From contig NZ_CABVPN010000004.1 of assembly GCF_902499115.1 (NCBI RefSeq), positions 186,001 through 250,000 on the forward strand: a DNA stretch of 64,000 nt, written 5' to 3'. Shown piece by piece: positions 8,353-19,454 of this stretch. The translations under genes and the position numbers were made by a program. Numbering within the stretch: the stretch's first letter is position 1; each line of letters starts with the position of its first letter. This stretch comes from Burkholderia diffusa. GTDB taxonomy: Bacteria; Pseudomonadota; Gammaproteobacteria; Burkholderiales; Burkholderiaceae. Under the pieces are notes generated by a model that saw nothing but the letters and a program-made list of their open reading frames with translations, was not told the origin of the DNA and searched no databases.

Positions 8353-9471
8353 ATGACGCTGTCCCGTCTTACGTCCATTTCCGCCGCCGCCGTGCTGTTC
8401 GCCGCCGGCGCCGCCGCCGCGCAAGCGGAAACCGTGAAGATCGCCATCGCTGGTCCGATGAGCGGCTCGGTCGCCCAGTACGGCGACATGGTGAAGGCCG
8501 GCGCGCTGACCGCGATCGAACAGATCAACGCGGCCGGCGGTGCGGGCGGCAACAAGTTCGAAGTCGTGCAGATGGACGACGCATGCGAACCGAAGCAGGC
8601 CGTCGCCGTCGCCAACAAGATCGTCAGCCAGAAGATCAAGTACGTGATCGGCCACGTGTGCTCGGGTTCGACGATCCCCGCATCCGACATCTACGAAAAC
8701 GAAGGCATCGTGATGGTCACGCCGTCGGCCACCGCGCCGCAGCTGACGGAAGGCAAGAAGCGTCACTTCATCTTCCGCACGATCGGCCGTGACGACCAGC
8801 AAGGCCCGGCCGCCGCGCACTACATCATCAACAACGTGAAGCCGAAGAAGGTCGCCGTCCTGCACGACAAGCAGTCGTACGGCCAGGGCATCGCTTCGTC
8901 GGTGAAGAAGGACCTCGAAGCCGCGAAGATTCCGGTCGTCCTGTTCGAAGGCATCAACGCCGGCGATTCGGACTACTCGGCGATCATCACGAAGCTGAAG
9001 TCGCAAGGCGTCGATTTCGTCTACTTCGGCGGCTACCACCCGGAAATGGGCCTGCTGATGCGCCAGGCGCGCGAGCAGGGCGTGAAGGCCACGTTCATGG
9101 GGCCTGAAGGCGTGGGCAACAAGGACGTGACGGCGATCGCCGGCCCGGCTTCGGAAGGCATGCTGGTCACGCTGCCGGCCGACTTCTCGGCCGACCCGGC
9201 CAACGCGGCGCTGGTGAAGGCCTTCGCGGACAAGAAGCGCGACCCGAACGGCCCGTTCCAGATGCCGTCGTACGCAGCGGTGAAGATCATCGCCGACGCG
9301 ATCGCAGGCGCGAAGACGACGGACCCGACGAAGGTCGCCGCGTACATGCACAAGACGACGTTCGACACGCCGATCGGCAAGGTCGCGTATGACGCACAGG
9401 GCGACCTGAAGGCGTTCAAGTTCGTCGTCTACACGTGGCACAAGGACGCGACGAAGACCGCCGCCAAGTAA
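8353..9471 (+). CDS. livJ: Branched-chain amino acid ABC transporter, substrate-binding protein
   Basis: The 372-residue product has a signal peptide with cleavage after AAAQA and then a type-1 periplasmic binding fold starting VKIAIAGPMSG. Family features are the cysteine pair around MDDACEP and GHVCSGST and the ligand-contacting SATAP segment. It captures leucine, isoleucine or valine in the periplasm for the LivHMGF importer encoded directly downstream. A GAGGAG ribosome-binding site precedes the ATG. Codon use is strongly biased (AAG, CTG, GAA, ATC), as expected for a highly expressed binding protein. Confidence 0.94.
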   Translation: MTLSRLTSISAAAVLFAAGAAAAQAETVKIAIAGPMSGSVAQYGDMVKAGALTAIEQINAAGGAGGNKFEVVQMDDACEPKQAVAVANKIVSQKIKYVIGHVCSGSTIPASDIYENEGIVMVTPSATAPQLTEGKKRHFIFRTIGRDDQQGPAAAHYIINNVKPKKVAVLHDKQSYGQGIASSVKKDLEAAKIPVVLFEGINAGDSDYSAIITKLKSQGVDFVYFGGYHPEMGLLMRQAREQGVKATFMGPEGVGNKDVTAIAGPASEGMLVTLPADFSADPANAALVKAFADKKRDPNGPFQMPSYAAVKIIADAIAGAKTTDPTKVAAYMHKTTFDTPIGKVAYDAQGDLKAFKFVVYTWHKDATKTAAK

Positions 9472-9645
9472 CAACGGAGTATCCGCCCCGCGCACCCGCT
9501 CTGCCCGTCACCCGGGCAGGGTGCGTGCGCATTTGGCCGTTGCGCGGCCAACGGGCGGCCCGAGACGACACCGTGCGTTGCGCGCGGCCGAACGCCGTGA
9601 TCCGGCGACGGCACGCGACCCAGCGCCAACGGGAGCTTCCCGCAC

Positions 9646-10572
<927 letters not shown>

Positions 10573-10583
10573 GGGAGACGCAG

Positions 10584-11855
10584 ATGAGTCAAGTCATTTC
10601 CGTTCGCCGCCCGGCCGCCGACGCCTCGATCGGCCAGGCGCTGAAGAATGCCGCGGCCGCCGCGCTGCTGACGGCGATCCTCACGATTCCGGTGCTCGGC
10701 CTGCAGTTGAAGCTCGACGGCTATCAGGTGGTGCTCACGCCGCACTGGCGCCCGGTGTGGATCGCGGTCGCGGCCGTGTTCCTGTTCCAGTTGTTCAAGC
10801 CGTGGCTCGTGCGCGCGAAATCCGCGGTGAAGCTGCCGGCGATGCCCGCGATGGGCGCGCAGCAGCAGCGCGCGATCATCTGGGTGCTGCTCGCGGTCGG
10901 GCTCGTGTGGCCGTTCTTCGGTTCGCGCGGCGCCGTGGACGTCGCGACGCTCGCGCTGATCTACGTGATCCTCGGCCTCGGGCTGAACATCGTGGTCGGC
11001 TTCGCGGGGCTGCTCGATCTCGGCTATGTCGGGTTCTACGCGGTCGGCGGCTATACCTACGCGATGCTGAACCAGTATTTCGGGCTGTCGTTCTGGGAGT
11101 GCCTGCCGATTGCGGCGATCGCCTCGGCGACGTTCGGCTTCCTGCTCGGCTTCCCGGTGTTGCGTCTGCGCGGCGACTATCTCGCGATCGTCACGCTCGG
11201 CTTCGGCGAAATCATCCGCCTGCTCGCGAACAACCTGACGAGCCTCACGGGTGGCCCGGACGGCATCTCGAGCATTCCGAAGCCGACGGTGTTCGGCTTC
11301 GAGATGGCGCGCTCGGCGAGCGTCGAAGGCGCGAAGACCTTCCATGAACTGATCGGGCTGGAATACAGCGGCGAGCACATGGTGATCTTCCTGTACCTGA
11401 TCGCGCTGGTACTGGTTGGCTTCACGCTGTTCGTGACGAGCCGCCTGATCCGCATGCCGATGGGGCGTGCGTGGGAAGCGCTGCGCGATGACGAGATCGC
11501 ATGCCGTTCGCTGGGGCTGAACCCGACGCGCATCAAGCTGTCGGCGTTCACGCTCGGCGCGGCGTTCGCGGGCATCGGCGGCGCGTTCTTCGCCGCGCGT
11601 CAGGGCCTCGTGAATCCTGAATCGTTCACCTTCATCGAATCGGCGCTGATCCTCGCGATCGTCGTGCTCGGCGGGATGGGTTCGCAGCTCGGCGTGATTC
11701 TCGCGGCGATCCTGTTGACCGTGCTGCCGGAAGTCGCGCGCGGGTTCGCCGAGTACCGGATGTTGATCTTCGGTCTGGTGATGGTGTTGATGATGATGTG
11801 GCGTCCGCAGGGCCTGCTGCCCGCGAGCCGTCCCCACGTGGAGCTGCCGCAATGA
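10584..11855 (+). CDS. livM: Branched-chain amino acid ABC transporter permease LivM
   Basis: The start is ATG 10584, preceded by GAGGGAGACG; a TTG at 10569 overlaps the livH stop but is a poorer choice. The 423-residue product has about 100 N-terminal residues with extra membrane helices, usual for LivM. The conserved permease core follows (LGLNIVVGFAGLLDLGYVGFYAVGGY) with the coupling loop GRAWEALRDDEIACRSLG. It pairs with LivH in the inner membrane. Its stop overlaps the livG ATG (ATGA). Confidence 0.94.
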   Translation: MSQVISVRRPAADASIGQALKNAAAAALLTAILTIPVLGLQLKLDGYQVVLTPHWRPVWIAVAAVFLFQLFKPWLVRAKSAVKLPAMPAMGAQQQRAIIWVLLAVGLVWPFFGSRGAVDVATLALIYVILGLGLNIVVGFAGLLDLGYVGFYAVGGYTYAMLNQYFGLSFWECLPIAAIASATFGFLLGFPVLRLRGDYLAIVTLGFGEIIRLLANNLTSLTGGPDGISSIPKPTVFGFEMARSASVEGAKTFHELIGLEYSGEHMVIFLYLIALVLVGFTLFVTSRLIRMPMGRAWEALRDDEIACRSLGLNPTRIKLSAFTLGAAFAGIGGAFFAARQGLVNPESFTFIESALILAIVVLGGMGSQLGVILAAILLTVLPEVARGFAEYRMLIFGLVMVLMMMWRPQGLLPASRPHVELPQ

Positions 11856-12624
11856 GCGCGAATGCAGAACTGTTGAAGGTCGCCGGGCTGCAGATGCGCT
11901 TCGGCGGATTGCTCGCGGTGGACGGCATCGATTTCGACGTGCGCCGCAACGAGGTGTTCGCGATCATCGGGCCGAACGGTGCGGGCAAGACCACGGTGTT
12001 CAACTGCGTCGGCGGCTTCTACAAGCCGACCGGCGGCGACGTCGTGCTCGACGGCCACGCGATCGCCGGGCTGCCGAGCCACAAGATCGCGTTGAAGGGC
12101 CTGGTGCGCACGTTCCAGAACATCCGCCTGTTCAAGTCGCTGACGGTCGTCGAGAACCTGCTCGTCGCGCAGCATCGCAAGGTGAAGTCGGGGATGCTGC
12201 ATGGCCTGTTCGCGACGCCCGCGTATCGCCGCGCCGAGAAGGAAGCGCTCGAACGCGCGGCCGTCTGGCTCGACCGGATGGGGCTGACGTCGGTCGCCAA
12301 CCGGCAGGCGGGCACGCTGTCGTACGGGCACCAGCGGCGTCTCGAGATCGCGCGCTGCATGATCACCGAGCCGCGTCTGTTGATGCTGGACGAGCCGGCG
12401 GCCGGTCTCAACCCGCAGGAGAAGATCGAGTTGCAGCATCTGATCGACAAGCTGCGCCACGAGTTCGGCGTATCGGTGCTGCTGATCGAACACGACATGA
12501 GCCTCGTGATGGGCGTGTCGGACCGCATCCTCGTGATGGAGCACGGCCGGCCGATCGTGATCGGCACGCCGGAAGCGGTCCGCAACGACCCGCGCGTGAT
12601 CAAGGCGTATCTGGGGGAAGAGTG

Positions 12625-12625
<1 letters not shown>
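11852..12625 (+). CDS. livG: Branched-chain amino acid ABC transporter ATP-binding protein LivG
   Basis: The start is ATG 11852, which overlaps the livM stop; the longer open frame before it lies inside livM. The 257-residue product has Walker A (GPNGAGKTT), the ABC signature in the LSYGHQRRLEIAR form typical of LivG, Walker B (LLMLDEPAAGLNP) and the switch histidine in LLIEHDMSLV. It hydrolyses ATP as a heterodimer with LivF on the cytoplasmic side. Confidence 0.95.
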
Positions 12626-13326
<701 letters not shown>

Positions 13327-13334
13327 TGGAGAAA

Positions 13335-13361
13335 GCCGCCGGCCTGCAACGGGCCGGCGGC
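13335..13361 (+). terminator. GC-rich hairpin after livF
   Basis: A perfect ten-base stem (GCCGCCGGCC and GGCCGGCGGC) encloses a seven-base loop just nine bases after the livF stop. No T-run follows, so termination would be weak or Rho-assisted; a 3'-end stabilising role is equally possible. Confidence 0.45.
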
Positions 13362-13474
13362 GCAGCCCATCATCTTGCAAGAAAAATGTCGCCGGAATTG
13401 CTTCATTCGTCGCAGATTCGGCGACATGGGCCCAAACGCGAATCGAACGAAAACGACGGCGTTGCACGACCCGC

Positions 13475-13882
13475 TTACGCGTGCAACGCGAGCCCCTTCA
13501 CCGCCTTGTCCACAGCCTTCTTCGGCCCGTGCAACGCGAGGCCGACCAAATCCAGATTCTCCGCATCCTCGGCGCGAAACACTGCGCGGTTGGCCGCATC
13601 GTGCCCGGTCGAAAACATCGCGCGCACGTACGGCACGATCCTCACGTCGCGCGACAGCGCATGCCGGTGCGCGGCCTGCAGGCCGTTCAGGTCGGCCGCG
13701 AATACCAGCATCGGCTGGCCGAACATGCGGCCGTAGCGGTTGCCCGCCGCATCCTCGTACGGTTCGCCGAGCGCGTCGGGCGCGCCGGCCGCGACGCCCG
13801 TCGCGAGAAATGCGACCACGTTGAGTTTCTGCCACGCCGCGAGATCGTCGCGCACGATCAGTGCCACTTTCGTATCGAACAT
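13475..13882 (-). CDS. DUF2000 family protein
   Basis: The 135-residue product begins MFDTKVALIVRDDLAAWQKLNVVAFLATG, the pattern of the DUF2000 family, which shares the peptidyl-tRNA hydrolase 2 fold. The family has no established reaction. The gene is next to an AraC regulator on the same strand (44 bases from its stop), an arrangement that suggests co-expression or regulation by it. Confidence 0.75.
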   Translation of the reverse strand: MFDTKVALIVRDDLAAWQKLNVVAFLATGVAAGAPDALGEPYEDAAGNRYGRMFGQPMLVFAADLNGLQAAHRHALSRDVRIVPYVRAMFSTGHDAANRAVFRAEDAENLDLVGLALHGPKKAVDKAVKGLALHA

Positions 13883-13926
13883 GCTTGCTCCTCATTGGGG
13901 CACTCATGATCGGATGCCGCGTGCGA

Positions 13927-14784
13927 TCAGTCTGGAACGTTTGTGCACATTTGCCGGTACGCGGCCGGCGTGATCCGGTACGCGCGGCGGAACCAGCGGC
14001 CCAGGTGGCTCTGGTCGGCGAAGCCGACATCGGCCGCGACCTGAGCGGGCGTGCGGCCGATCGCCAGCAGCCGGCGCGCGGCGCGCAGCCGCAAGCGCAC
14101 CAGATACGCGTGCGGCGACGTGCCGAACGCGCGCTGAAACAGCCGGGTCAGCCGGAACCGGTCGATCCCGGCGACGCTGGCGAGTTCGTCGAGCCCGATG
14201 TTGCCGTCCATCCGCGCATGCAGCAGATCGCGCACGCGCGCGATCGCGGGCGGCACGACACCGCTTTCCAGCGCGATCGGGCCGCGCAGTTCGCCGCCGA
14301 GCCGCGTCAGCAGGCGGTCGAGCGTCTGGTCGCGCGCGAGCCTGCCTTCGTTGCCGTGGATCGCCAGAAACGCTTGCCGGATCGTGTCGACGAGCGTGGG
14401 ATCGTCGACCAGCGTATGGCCGAAAGCGGCCTCGACGCCACCCATGCCAGGAAGATTCAGCCGGCGCGCCGCGCGCTCGACCCATGCTTGCGGCAGGTAC
14501 AGCATGCCGTAGGTGAAGCCGCCTGCTTCGGGCGCATGGCCGTCGTGCATCGCGCCCGGCTCGATCAGGATCGCGCGGCCGGGCACGCTCGTATGCAGCG
14601 ACCGGCGGCACTGGAATTGCTGCACGCCCTGTTCGGTGAAGCCGAGCAGCATGTCGTCGTGATCGTGTGCATCGTACGCATGGCCGTTGAAATGCGCGTG
14701 CAGGCTTTCGATGCCGGTTTCCTGATCGCGGCGCGCGACGAGCCAGTGGTCGGTCGTGCCGATGTCCTTTGCCGCTGTCGTCAT
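13927..14784 (-). CDS. AraC family transcriptional regulator (cupin sensor)
   Basis: Starting at ATG 14784, the product has 285 residues. Residues about 20-110 form an AraC-type cupin with HAHFNGHAYDAHDHDDMLLGF and a PGAMHDG metal-like histidine. Residues about 180-280 carry the two helix-turn-helix units (LDELASVAGIDRFRLTRLF and PAQVAADVGFADQSHLGRWF). Such proteins bind a small ligand in the cupin and activate nearby promoters. The probable target is the DUF2000 gene immediately downstream. The ligand is not deducible. Confidence 0.86.
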   Translation of the reverse strand: MTTAAKDIGTTDHWLVARRDQETGIESLHAHFNGHAYDAHDHDDMLLGFTEQGVQQFQCRRSLHTSVPGRAILIEPGAMHDGHAPEAGGFTYGMLYLPQAWVERAARRLNLPGMGGVEAAFGHTLVDDPTLVDTIRQAFLAIHGNEGRLARDQTLDRLLTRLGGELRGPIALESGVVPPAIARVRDLLHARMDGNIGLDELASVAGIDRFRLTRLFQRAFGTSPHAYLVRLRLRAARRLLAIGRTPAQVAADVGFADQSHLGRWFRRAYRITPAAYRQMCTNVPD

Positions 14785-14938
14785 CGAATGCCTCGCGCGT
14801 CGTTGTTGCGTGTCGGGCAGTGTACGCAGATCGCGTGATGCCGGTGGCAAACGCGGGCCGTTCGTCCGGCAATCGGGCGAGAAGCGGGGCGGGACCCCGG
14901 CGCGTGTCGCGACACGCGGCGTGGCGTGCATGCGCGGT

Positions 14939-15856
14939 TCATGCTTCGCTCGCCACCGCCTGCTCGTCACGCGCATATTGCGCCGGCGGCCGCCCGACAT
15001 GCCGCGTGAACGCGACGCTGAAGGTGCTCGCGGAACTGTAGCCGACACGCCCCGCGATTTCGGCGATGCGGCCTTCGTTGCGGCGGAGCAGATCCTTTGC
15101 GAGCGCCATGCGCCACGTGAGCAGGTATTCCATCGGCGCGACGCCGACCGCGCGGCTGAAGCGTTCGAAGAACGTCGAGCGCGACAGCGCCGCTTCCTTC
15201 GCGAGTTCGACGACCGTCCACGGATAGGCGGGGCGCGCGTGCATGCCACGGATCGCGGCCGCCAGTCGATTGTCGGCGAGCCCGCGCACGAGGCCGGGCG
15301 ACGCGTTCGTTTCGGTCGTGAACCGCAATGCCTCGATCAGCAGCACTTCCAGCAGGCGCGCCAGCACGATCTCGCGCGCGGGCCGCTGCGCGCGCGATTC
15401 GTCGCGCACCAGTTGCACGAGCGTGGTCAGCCGCGGTTCGCCGCGCACGTGCACGAATTGCGGCAGCAGCGACACCAGCAGCGCTGCGTCCGGCGAACCG
15501 AAGCTGCAGTTGCCGGCCATCATCCGCGTGTCGACCGGGTTGCCCGGATCGCCGATCCGGTATTCGCCGTTGTCGAGTGCGACCGGCGGCCCGGTTTCGA
15601 CGCCCGGCGGCGGCGGTTCGAGGCTGGACATCGCGACGCCGTAGGCCGCCGGAATCAGCACGAAATCGCCGGGTAGCAGCTCGATCGGCGCGTGCCCGTC
15701 GATGGCGATCCGGCACCCGCCGTCGAGGATCGCGCAATAGAACGGCTCGCCGGCGACCGTGCGGTTGATCGACCACGGGCTCGCGCCGTGAACCGACTTG
15801 GAGTACCGCGCGCCTGGTTGCAGCAGCGTCACGACTTCGGTCAACGGGTCGATCAT
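14939..15856 (-). CDS. AraC family regulator with cupin_6 domain
   Basis: I place the start at ATG 15856 (MIDPLTEVVTLLQP), the usual beginning of the subfamily; an upstream ATG at 15916 would add 20 residues. The 305-residue product has an N-terminal cupin_6 sensor (FYCAILDGGCRIAIDG, LLPGDFVLIPA) and a C-terminal AraC DNA-binding domain (VVELAKEAALSRSTFFERF, IAEIAGRVGYSSASTFSVAF). The SDR gene starts 101 bases away on the opposite strand and is a plausible target, a frequent pairing for this subfamily. Confidence 0.87.
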   Translation of the reverse strand: MIDPLTEVVTLLQPGARYSKSVHGASPWSINRTVAGEPFYCAILDGGCRIAIDGHAPIELLPGDFVLIPAAYGVAMSSLEPPPPGVETGPPVALDNGEYRIGDPGNPVDTRMMAGNCSFGSPDAALLVSLLPQFVHVRGEPRLTTLVQLVRDESRAQRPAREIVLARLLEVLLIEALRFTTETNASPGLVRGLADNRLAAAIRGMHARPAYPWTVVELAKEAALSRSTFFERFSRAVGVAPMEYLLTWRMALAKDLLRRNEGRIAEIAGRVGYSSASTFSVAFTRHVGRPPAQYARDEQAVASEA

Positions 15857-15957
15857 CGCCGGACTCTCGCAAAAGAAAATCGGATTTTCGATTGTAGCGA
15901 ATACGGGTCCGGCCATCTATCGTACGGACACATGCCCAACACATCCCAGGAGTTCGC

Positions 15958-16707
15958 ATGAAGACCGTACTGATCACCGGCTGTTCCTCCGGCTTCGGCC
16001 TCGAGATTGCCCGCCATTTCCTGGCCCGCGACTGGCAGGTCTTCGCGACGATGCGCACACCGCGCGAGGACGTGCTGCCGCCATCGGAACGCCTGCGCGT
16101 GCTGGCGCTCGACGTGACGAACACGGACAGCATCCGCGCCGCCATCGACGCGGCCGGCCCGATCGACGTGCTCGTCAATAACGCAGGCTTCGGCGCGGCC
16201 GCGCCGGCCGAGCTCACGCCGCTCGACACGGTGCGTGCGCTGTTCGAAACCAACACGATCGGCACGATTGCGGTGACGCAGGCCGTGCTGCCGCAGTTTC
16301 GCCGGCGTGGGGCCGGCGTGATCGTGAACGTCACGTCGAGCGTCACGCTGAAGGTGTTGCCGCTGGTCGGCGCATACCGAGCCAGCAAGGCGGCGGTCAA
16401 TGCGTTCACCGAATCGATGGCGGTCGAACTCGAACCGTTCGGCGTGCGCGCGCATCTCGTGCTGCCGGGCCGTGCACCCGACACGCGTTTCGGCGACAAC
16501 GCGCGTGCGCACATGCATGGCTTCGAACACGAGGCGTATGCGGAGTTCGCCGGAAAGGCCGTCGCGAGGATGCTCGATGCGTCGGGGCCGATCACCCATG
16601 CGCAGGATGTTGCCGAAGCCGTGTGGCGCGCGGCGACGGACCCGTCGAGCCCGATGCGCATTCCGGCCGGTGCCGATGCCGAAGCGTGGGCGGCCGAAAC
16701 GCGCTGA
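15958..16707 (+). CDS. Short-chain dehydrogenase/reductase
   Basis: This classical SDR has 249 residues. It has the NAD(P)-binding TGCSSGFG, the structural NNAGFGAA, the catalytic serine in VTSSVTLK and the catalytic YRASK pair. An arginine-containing motif in the second strand (TMRTPRE) favours NADP(H). The substrate is unknown, but the divergent AraC regulator suggests an inducible aldehyde or ketone reductase. The gene is convergent with dgdA, with 84 bases between the stops. Confidence 0.88.
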   Translation: MKTVLITGCSSGFGLEIARHFLARDWQVFATMRTPREDVLPPSERLRVLALDVTNTDSIRAAIDAAGPIDVLVNNAGFGAAAPAELTPLDTVRALFETNTIGTIAVTQAVLPQFRRRGAGVIVNVTSSVTLKVLPLVGAYRASKAAVNAFTESMAVELEPFGVRAHLVLPGRAPDTRFGDNARAHMHGFEHEAYAEFAGKAVARMLDASGPITHAQDVAEAVWRAATDPSSPMRIPAGADAEAWAAETR

Positions 16708-16791
16708 TCGATCGGGAATCCGTCGCGCCGGTCGCTCGAACCGGCGCGACGAATCGCACGATGCGGAGAAGGGCGTTACCGCGCGGCGGCG

Positions 16792-18093
16792 TTACAGCGC
16801 GCGTTCGATCGCCTGACCGAGCAGCGACAAGCCGAGATCGATCTCGTCCTCGCTGACCGTCAGCGGCGGCGCGATCCGGAACACGCCGCCCATGCCGGGC
16901 AACTGCACGATGTTCATGCTGAGCCCGAGGTTCATGCACTCGCGCGTGATCTTCGCGCCGAGGCCGTCCGCCGGCTCTTTCGTGCGGCGATCCTTGACGA
17001 TCTCGACGCCGAGCAGCAGCCCGCGCCCGCGCACGTCGCCGATGCAGTCGAACCGCTCCATCAGGTCGAGCAGGCCGCGCCTGAGCCGGTCGCCCATCAC
17101 GTTCGCGCGTGCGACGAGCCCGTCGCGCTGCACCACGTCGAGCACGCGCAGGCCGACGGCCGCGGGCAGCGGATCCGACACGTGCGTCGTATAGAACAGG
17201 TAGCCGAGTTCGTGCGCGCGTTCCTCGATCGCCGCGGACGTCACGATGGCCGCGAGCGGCAGCCCGGCGCCGAGCGTTTTCGACAGCGTCAGGATGTCGG
17301 GCGTCACGCCGTCGCGCTGGCACGCGAACATCGTGCCGGTGCGTCCGACGCCCGTCTGCGCCTCGTCGAGGATCAGCAGCATCCCGCGCGCCTCGCACTT
17401 GCGCTTGAGCGCCGCCATATAGCCGTCCGGCAGTTCGATGATCCCGCCCGAACTGAGGATCGGCTCCGCGATGAATGCCGCGAGGTTGCCGCTCGACTGG
17501 CGGTCGATCAGGTCGAACGCGTAGTCGAGTTCGGCAAGATAGTCGTACGCGCCGTTGCGCTCGAAGCGCGGCCGGTACGTGAATGGCGCCGGAATCGCGA
17601 ATGAGCCGACGGCGGCCGGGCCGACACCCTTGCGGCCCGCGCTGTACGTGGCCGATGCGGCCGCGCCCGTCATCCCGTGCCACGACTGCGCGAAACCGAC
17701 GATCTCGTACTTGCCGGTGACGAGCTTCGCCATCCGGATCGCCGCTTCGTTCGATTCCGCGCCGGTGCTGAGCAGCAGCGCGCGGTCGAGCCCGGGCGGC
17801 GTGATGTCGGCGAGGCGCGTCGCGAGATCGACGACGGGGCGCGACTGCATTCCGCTGAACAGGTGATCGAGCTTGCCCGCGTATTCGCCGATGACGGAGA
17901 CGATCTCCGGATGGCAGTGGCCGAGCACCGCGCTCATCTGCCCCGACGTGAAATCGAGGATCGCGCGGCCGTCGGCGTCATAGACGAAGCTGCCCTTCGC
18001 GCGCTCGATGATCATCGGCTCGAACGTGCCGCCGTAGCGGACCAGGTGCTGCCTGGCGTTGCGCCAGAAGGTTGCGTCGTCGTTCAGGGACAT
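16792..18093 (-). CDS. dgdA: 2,2-dialkylglycine decarboxylase (PLP-dependent)
   Basis: The 433-residue product matches, from memory, the B. cepacia enzyme of known structure almost throughout, including its length and both termini. It is a class-III aminotransferase-fold enzyme that oxidatively decarboxylates 2,2-dialkylglycines such as 2-aminoisobutyrate and isovaline, then transaminates pyruvate to alanine. Visible features are the phosphate-binding STGAESNEAA loop, the LILDEAQTGVGRTG strand with the PLP-contact aspartate, and the PLP lysine in LSKTLGAG. It is transcribed away from dgdR, whose product represses it. Confidence 0.96.
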   Translation of the reverse strand: MSLNDDATFWRNARQHLVRYGGTFEPMIIERAKGSFVYDADGRAILDFTSGQMSAVLGHCHPEIVSVIGEYAGKLDHLFSGMQSRPVVDLATRLADITPPGLDRALLLSTGAESNEAAIRMAKLVTGKYEIVGFAQSWHGMTGAAASATYSAGRKGVGPAAVGSFAIPAPFTYRPRFERNGAYDYLAELDYAFDLIDRQSSGNLAAFIAEPILSSGGIIELPDGYMAALKRKCEARGMLLILDEAQTGVGRTGTMFACQRDGVTPDILTLSKTLGAGLPLAAIVTSAAIEERAHELGYLFYTTHVSDPLPAAVGLRVLDVVQRDGLVARANVMGDRLRRGLLDLMERFDCIGDVRGRGLLLGVEIVKDRRTKEPADGLGAKITRECMNLGLSMNIVQLPGMGGVFRIAPPLTVSEDEIDLGLSLLGQAIERAL

Positions 18094-18171
18094 CGGGCTT
18101 CTCCGGGCAAGGGGGCAGGGATCGCTTGCAGTCTAGGCGCGCGTCTGGTTTGATGGAAACGAATAGTTCTT

Positions 18172-19056
18172 ATGCAAGGTAGAAAGGGGGCTAATACCTT
18201 GGGACGCTCGCTCGAAATCGACCTGCTGCGTTCGTTCGTCGTGATCGCCGAGGTGCGCGCGCTCAGCCGCGCGGCCGCGCGCGTCGGCCGGACGCAGTCC
18301 GCGCTCAGCCAGCAGATGAAGCGGCTCGAGGATATCGTCGACCAGCCGCTGTTCCAGCGCACTGGCCGCGGCGTGGTGCTGACGCATCCCGGCGAGCGGC
18401 TGCTCGTGCATGCGCAGCGCATCCTGCGGCAGCACGACGAGGCAATGGCCGACCTGTGCGGCACGGGGTTGACGGGGACGATCCGGTTCGGGTGCCCGGA
18501 CGATTACGCGGAGGTGTTTCTGCCGCCGCTGCTGCGGCAGTTTTCGAGCCAGCATCCGCAGGCGATCGTCGAAATCGTATGCGGGCCGACGCCGCGGCTG
18601 CTCGAACAGCTCGAGAAACGCGCGGTCGATCTCGCGATGATTTCATTGCCGGACGATGGGGCGAACGACGACATCATTCGTCGCGAGCAACTGGTCTGGA
18701 TCGGCTATCCGGGGCTGGAGCCCGCGCATTTCGATCCGCTGCCGCTCGCGCTGTCCGATCCCGATACGCTCGATCACATCGCGGCCTGCGACGCGCTGCA
18801 TCGCGCCGGTCGCGATTACCGCGTCGCGTATGCGAGCAGCAGTCTCGCGGGGCTGATCGCGCTGGTGCGCTCGGGGCAGGCGTTCGCGGTGATGACGCAG
18901 ACGGCCGTGCCGGCCGACCTGGCGATCGTCAACGGCGATCCGCGGTTGCCGCCGTTGCCGGCGGTGGGCATTACGCTGAGGTTCGACCGGAAACGGCCGT
19001 CGCATCTGACGGCGGCGTTCGCCGGGCATATTCGGGCCGTGTTGCCGATGCTGTGA
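18172..19056 (+). CDS. dgdR: LysR family regulator of dgdA
   Basis: The 294-residue product has a LysR winged helix (residues about 15-75, FVVIAEVRALSRAAARVGRTQSALSQQ) and a two-lobed substrate-sensing domain. It matches DgdR as I recall it, the protein known to repress dgdA until a dialkylglycine is present. ATG 18172 gives the described N-terminus; a TTG at 18199 lies ten bases after AAGGGGG and is a possible alternative start. The 78-base gap to the divergent dgdA must contain both promoters and the operator. Confidence 0.94.
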   Translation: MQGRKGANTLGRSLEIDLLRSFVVIAEVRALSRAAARVGRTQSALSQQMKRLEDIVDQPLFQRTGRGVVLTHPGERLLVHAQRILRQHDEAMADLCGTGLTGTIRFGCPDDYAEVFLPPLLRQFSSQHPQAIVEIVCGPTPRLLEQLEKRAVDLAMISLPDDGANDDIIRREQLVWIGYPGLEPAHFDPLPLALSDPDTLDHIAACDALHRAGRDYRVAYASSSLAGLIALVRSGQAFAVMTQTAVPADLAIVNGDPRLPPLPAVGITLRFDRKRPSHLTAAFAGHIRAVLPML

Positions 19057-19160
19057 CGCGAAGTCGTCGCGCCGGAAACGCAGGCATCGACGCGGGATTC
19101 GAGGCGTCGACGTTTGTCGTCCATCTGACCGAGCGCTTCGTCCCGCATCGCCGAAGCAAT

Positions 19161-19197
19161 AAAAAAACCCGCGAAGCCATGCGCTGTCGCGGGTTTT
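19161..19197. terminator. Bidirectional intrinsic terminator between dgdR and tRNA-Leu
   Basis: An eight-base stem ACCCGCGA (19167-19174) and TCGCGGGT (19187-19194) is flanked by seven A on the left and TTTT on the right. Read on the plus strand it ends dgdR; read on the minus strand it gives a good T-run and ends the tRNA transcript. Confidence 0.8.
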
Positions 19198-19228
19198 GCA
19201 AATGCACGAAACACGGAAAAACCGTATT

Positions 19229-19313
19229 TGGTGCCGACGGCGAGACTCGAACTCGCACAGCTTTCGCCACTACCCCCTCAAGATAGCGTGTCTACCAATT
19301 TCACCACGTCGGC
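19229..19313 (-). tRNA. tRNA-Leu (anticodon GAG)
   Basis: The minus strand folds as an 85-base class II tRNA with the CCA end encoded. The acceptor arms are GCCGACG (5') and CGTCGGC (3'), with discriminator A as in all leucine tRNAs. The D arm contains AATTGGTAGAC, the anticodon loop reads CTTGAGG giving GAG (codons CUC/CUU), a long variable arm (GGCGAAAGC) is present, and the T arm has GTTCGAGTC. It is single, not in a cluster. The terminator at 19161 is on its downstream side. Confidence 0.96.
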
Positions 19314-19454
19314 ACTGCAAGGGGCCGAATTGTAGCGTTACATCGCGCGTTTGTGAAGAGGGTGTGAAACGGCGAGCGGATGCGTGAAAGCGATCCCGGT
19401 AGAATTCGGACGATCGGTCCGACGACCATCGCTACTGCCATCCGCATTCTCCCC

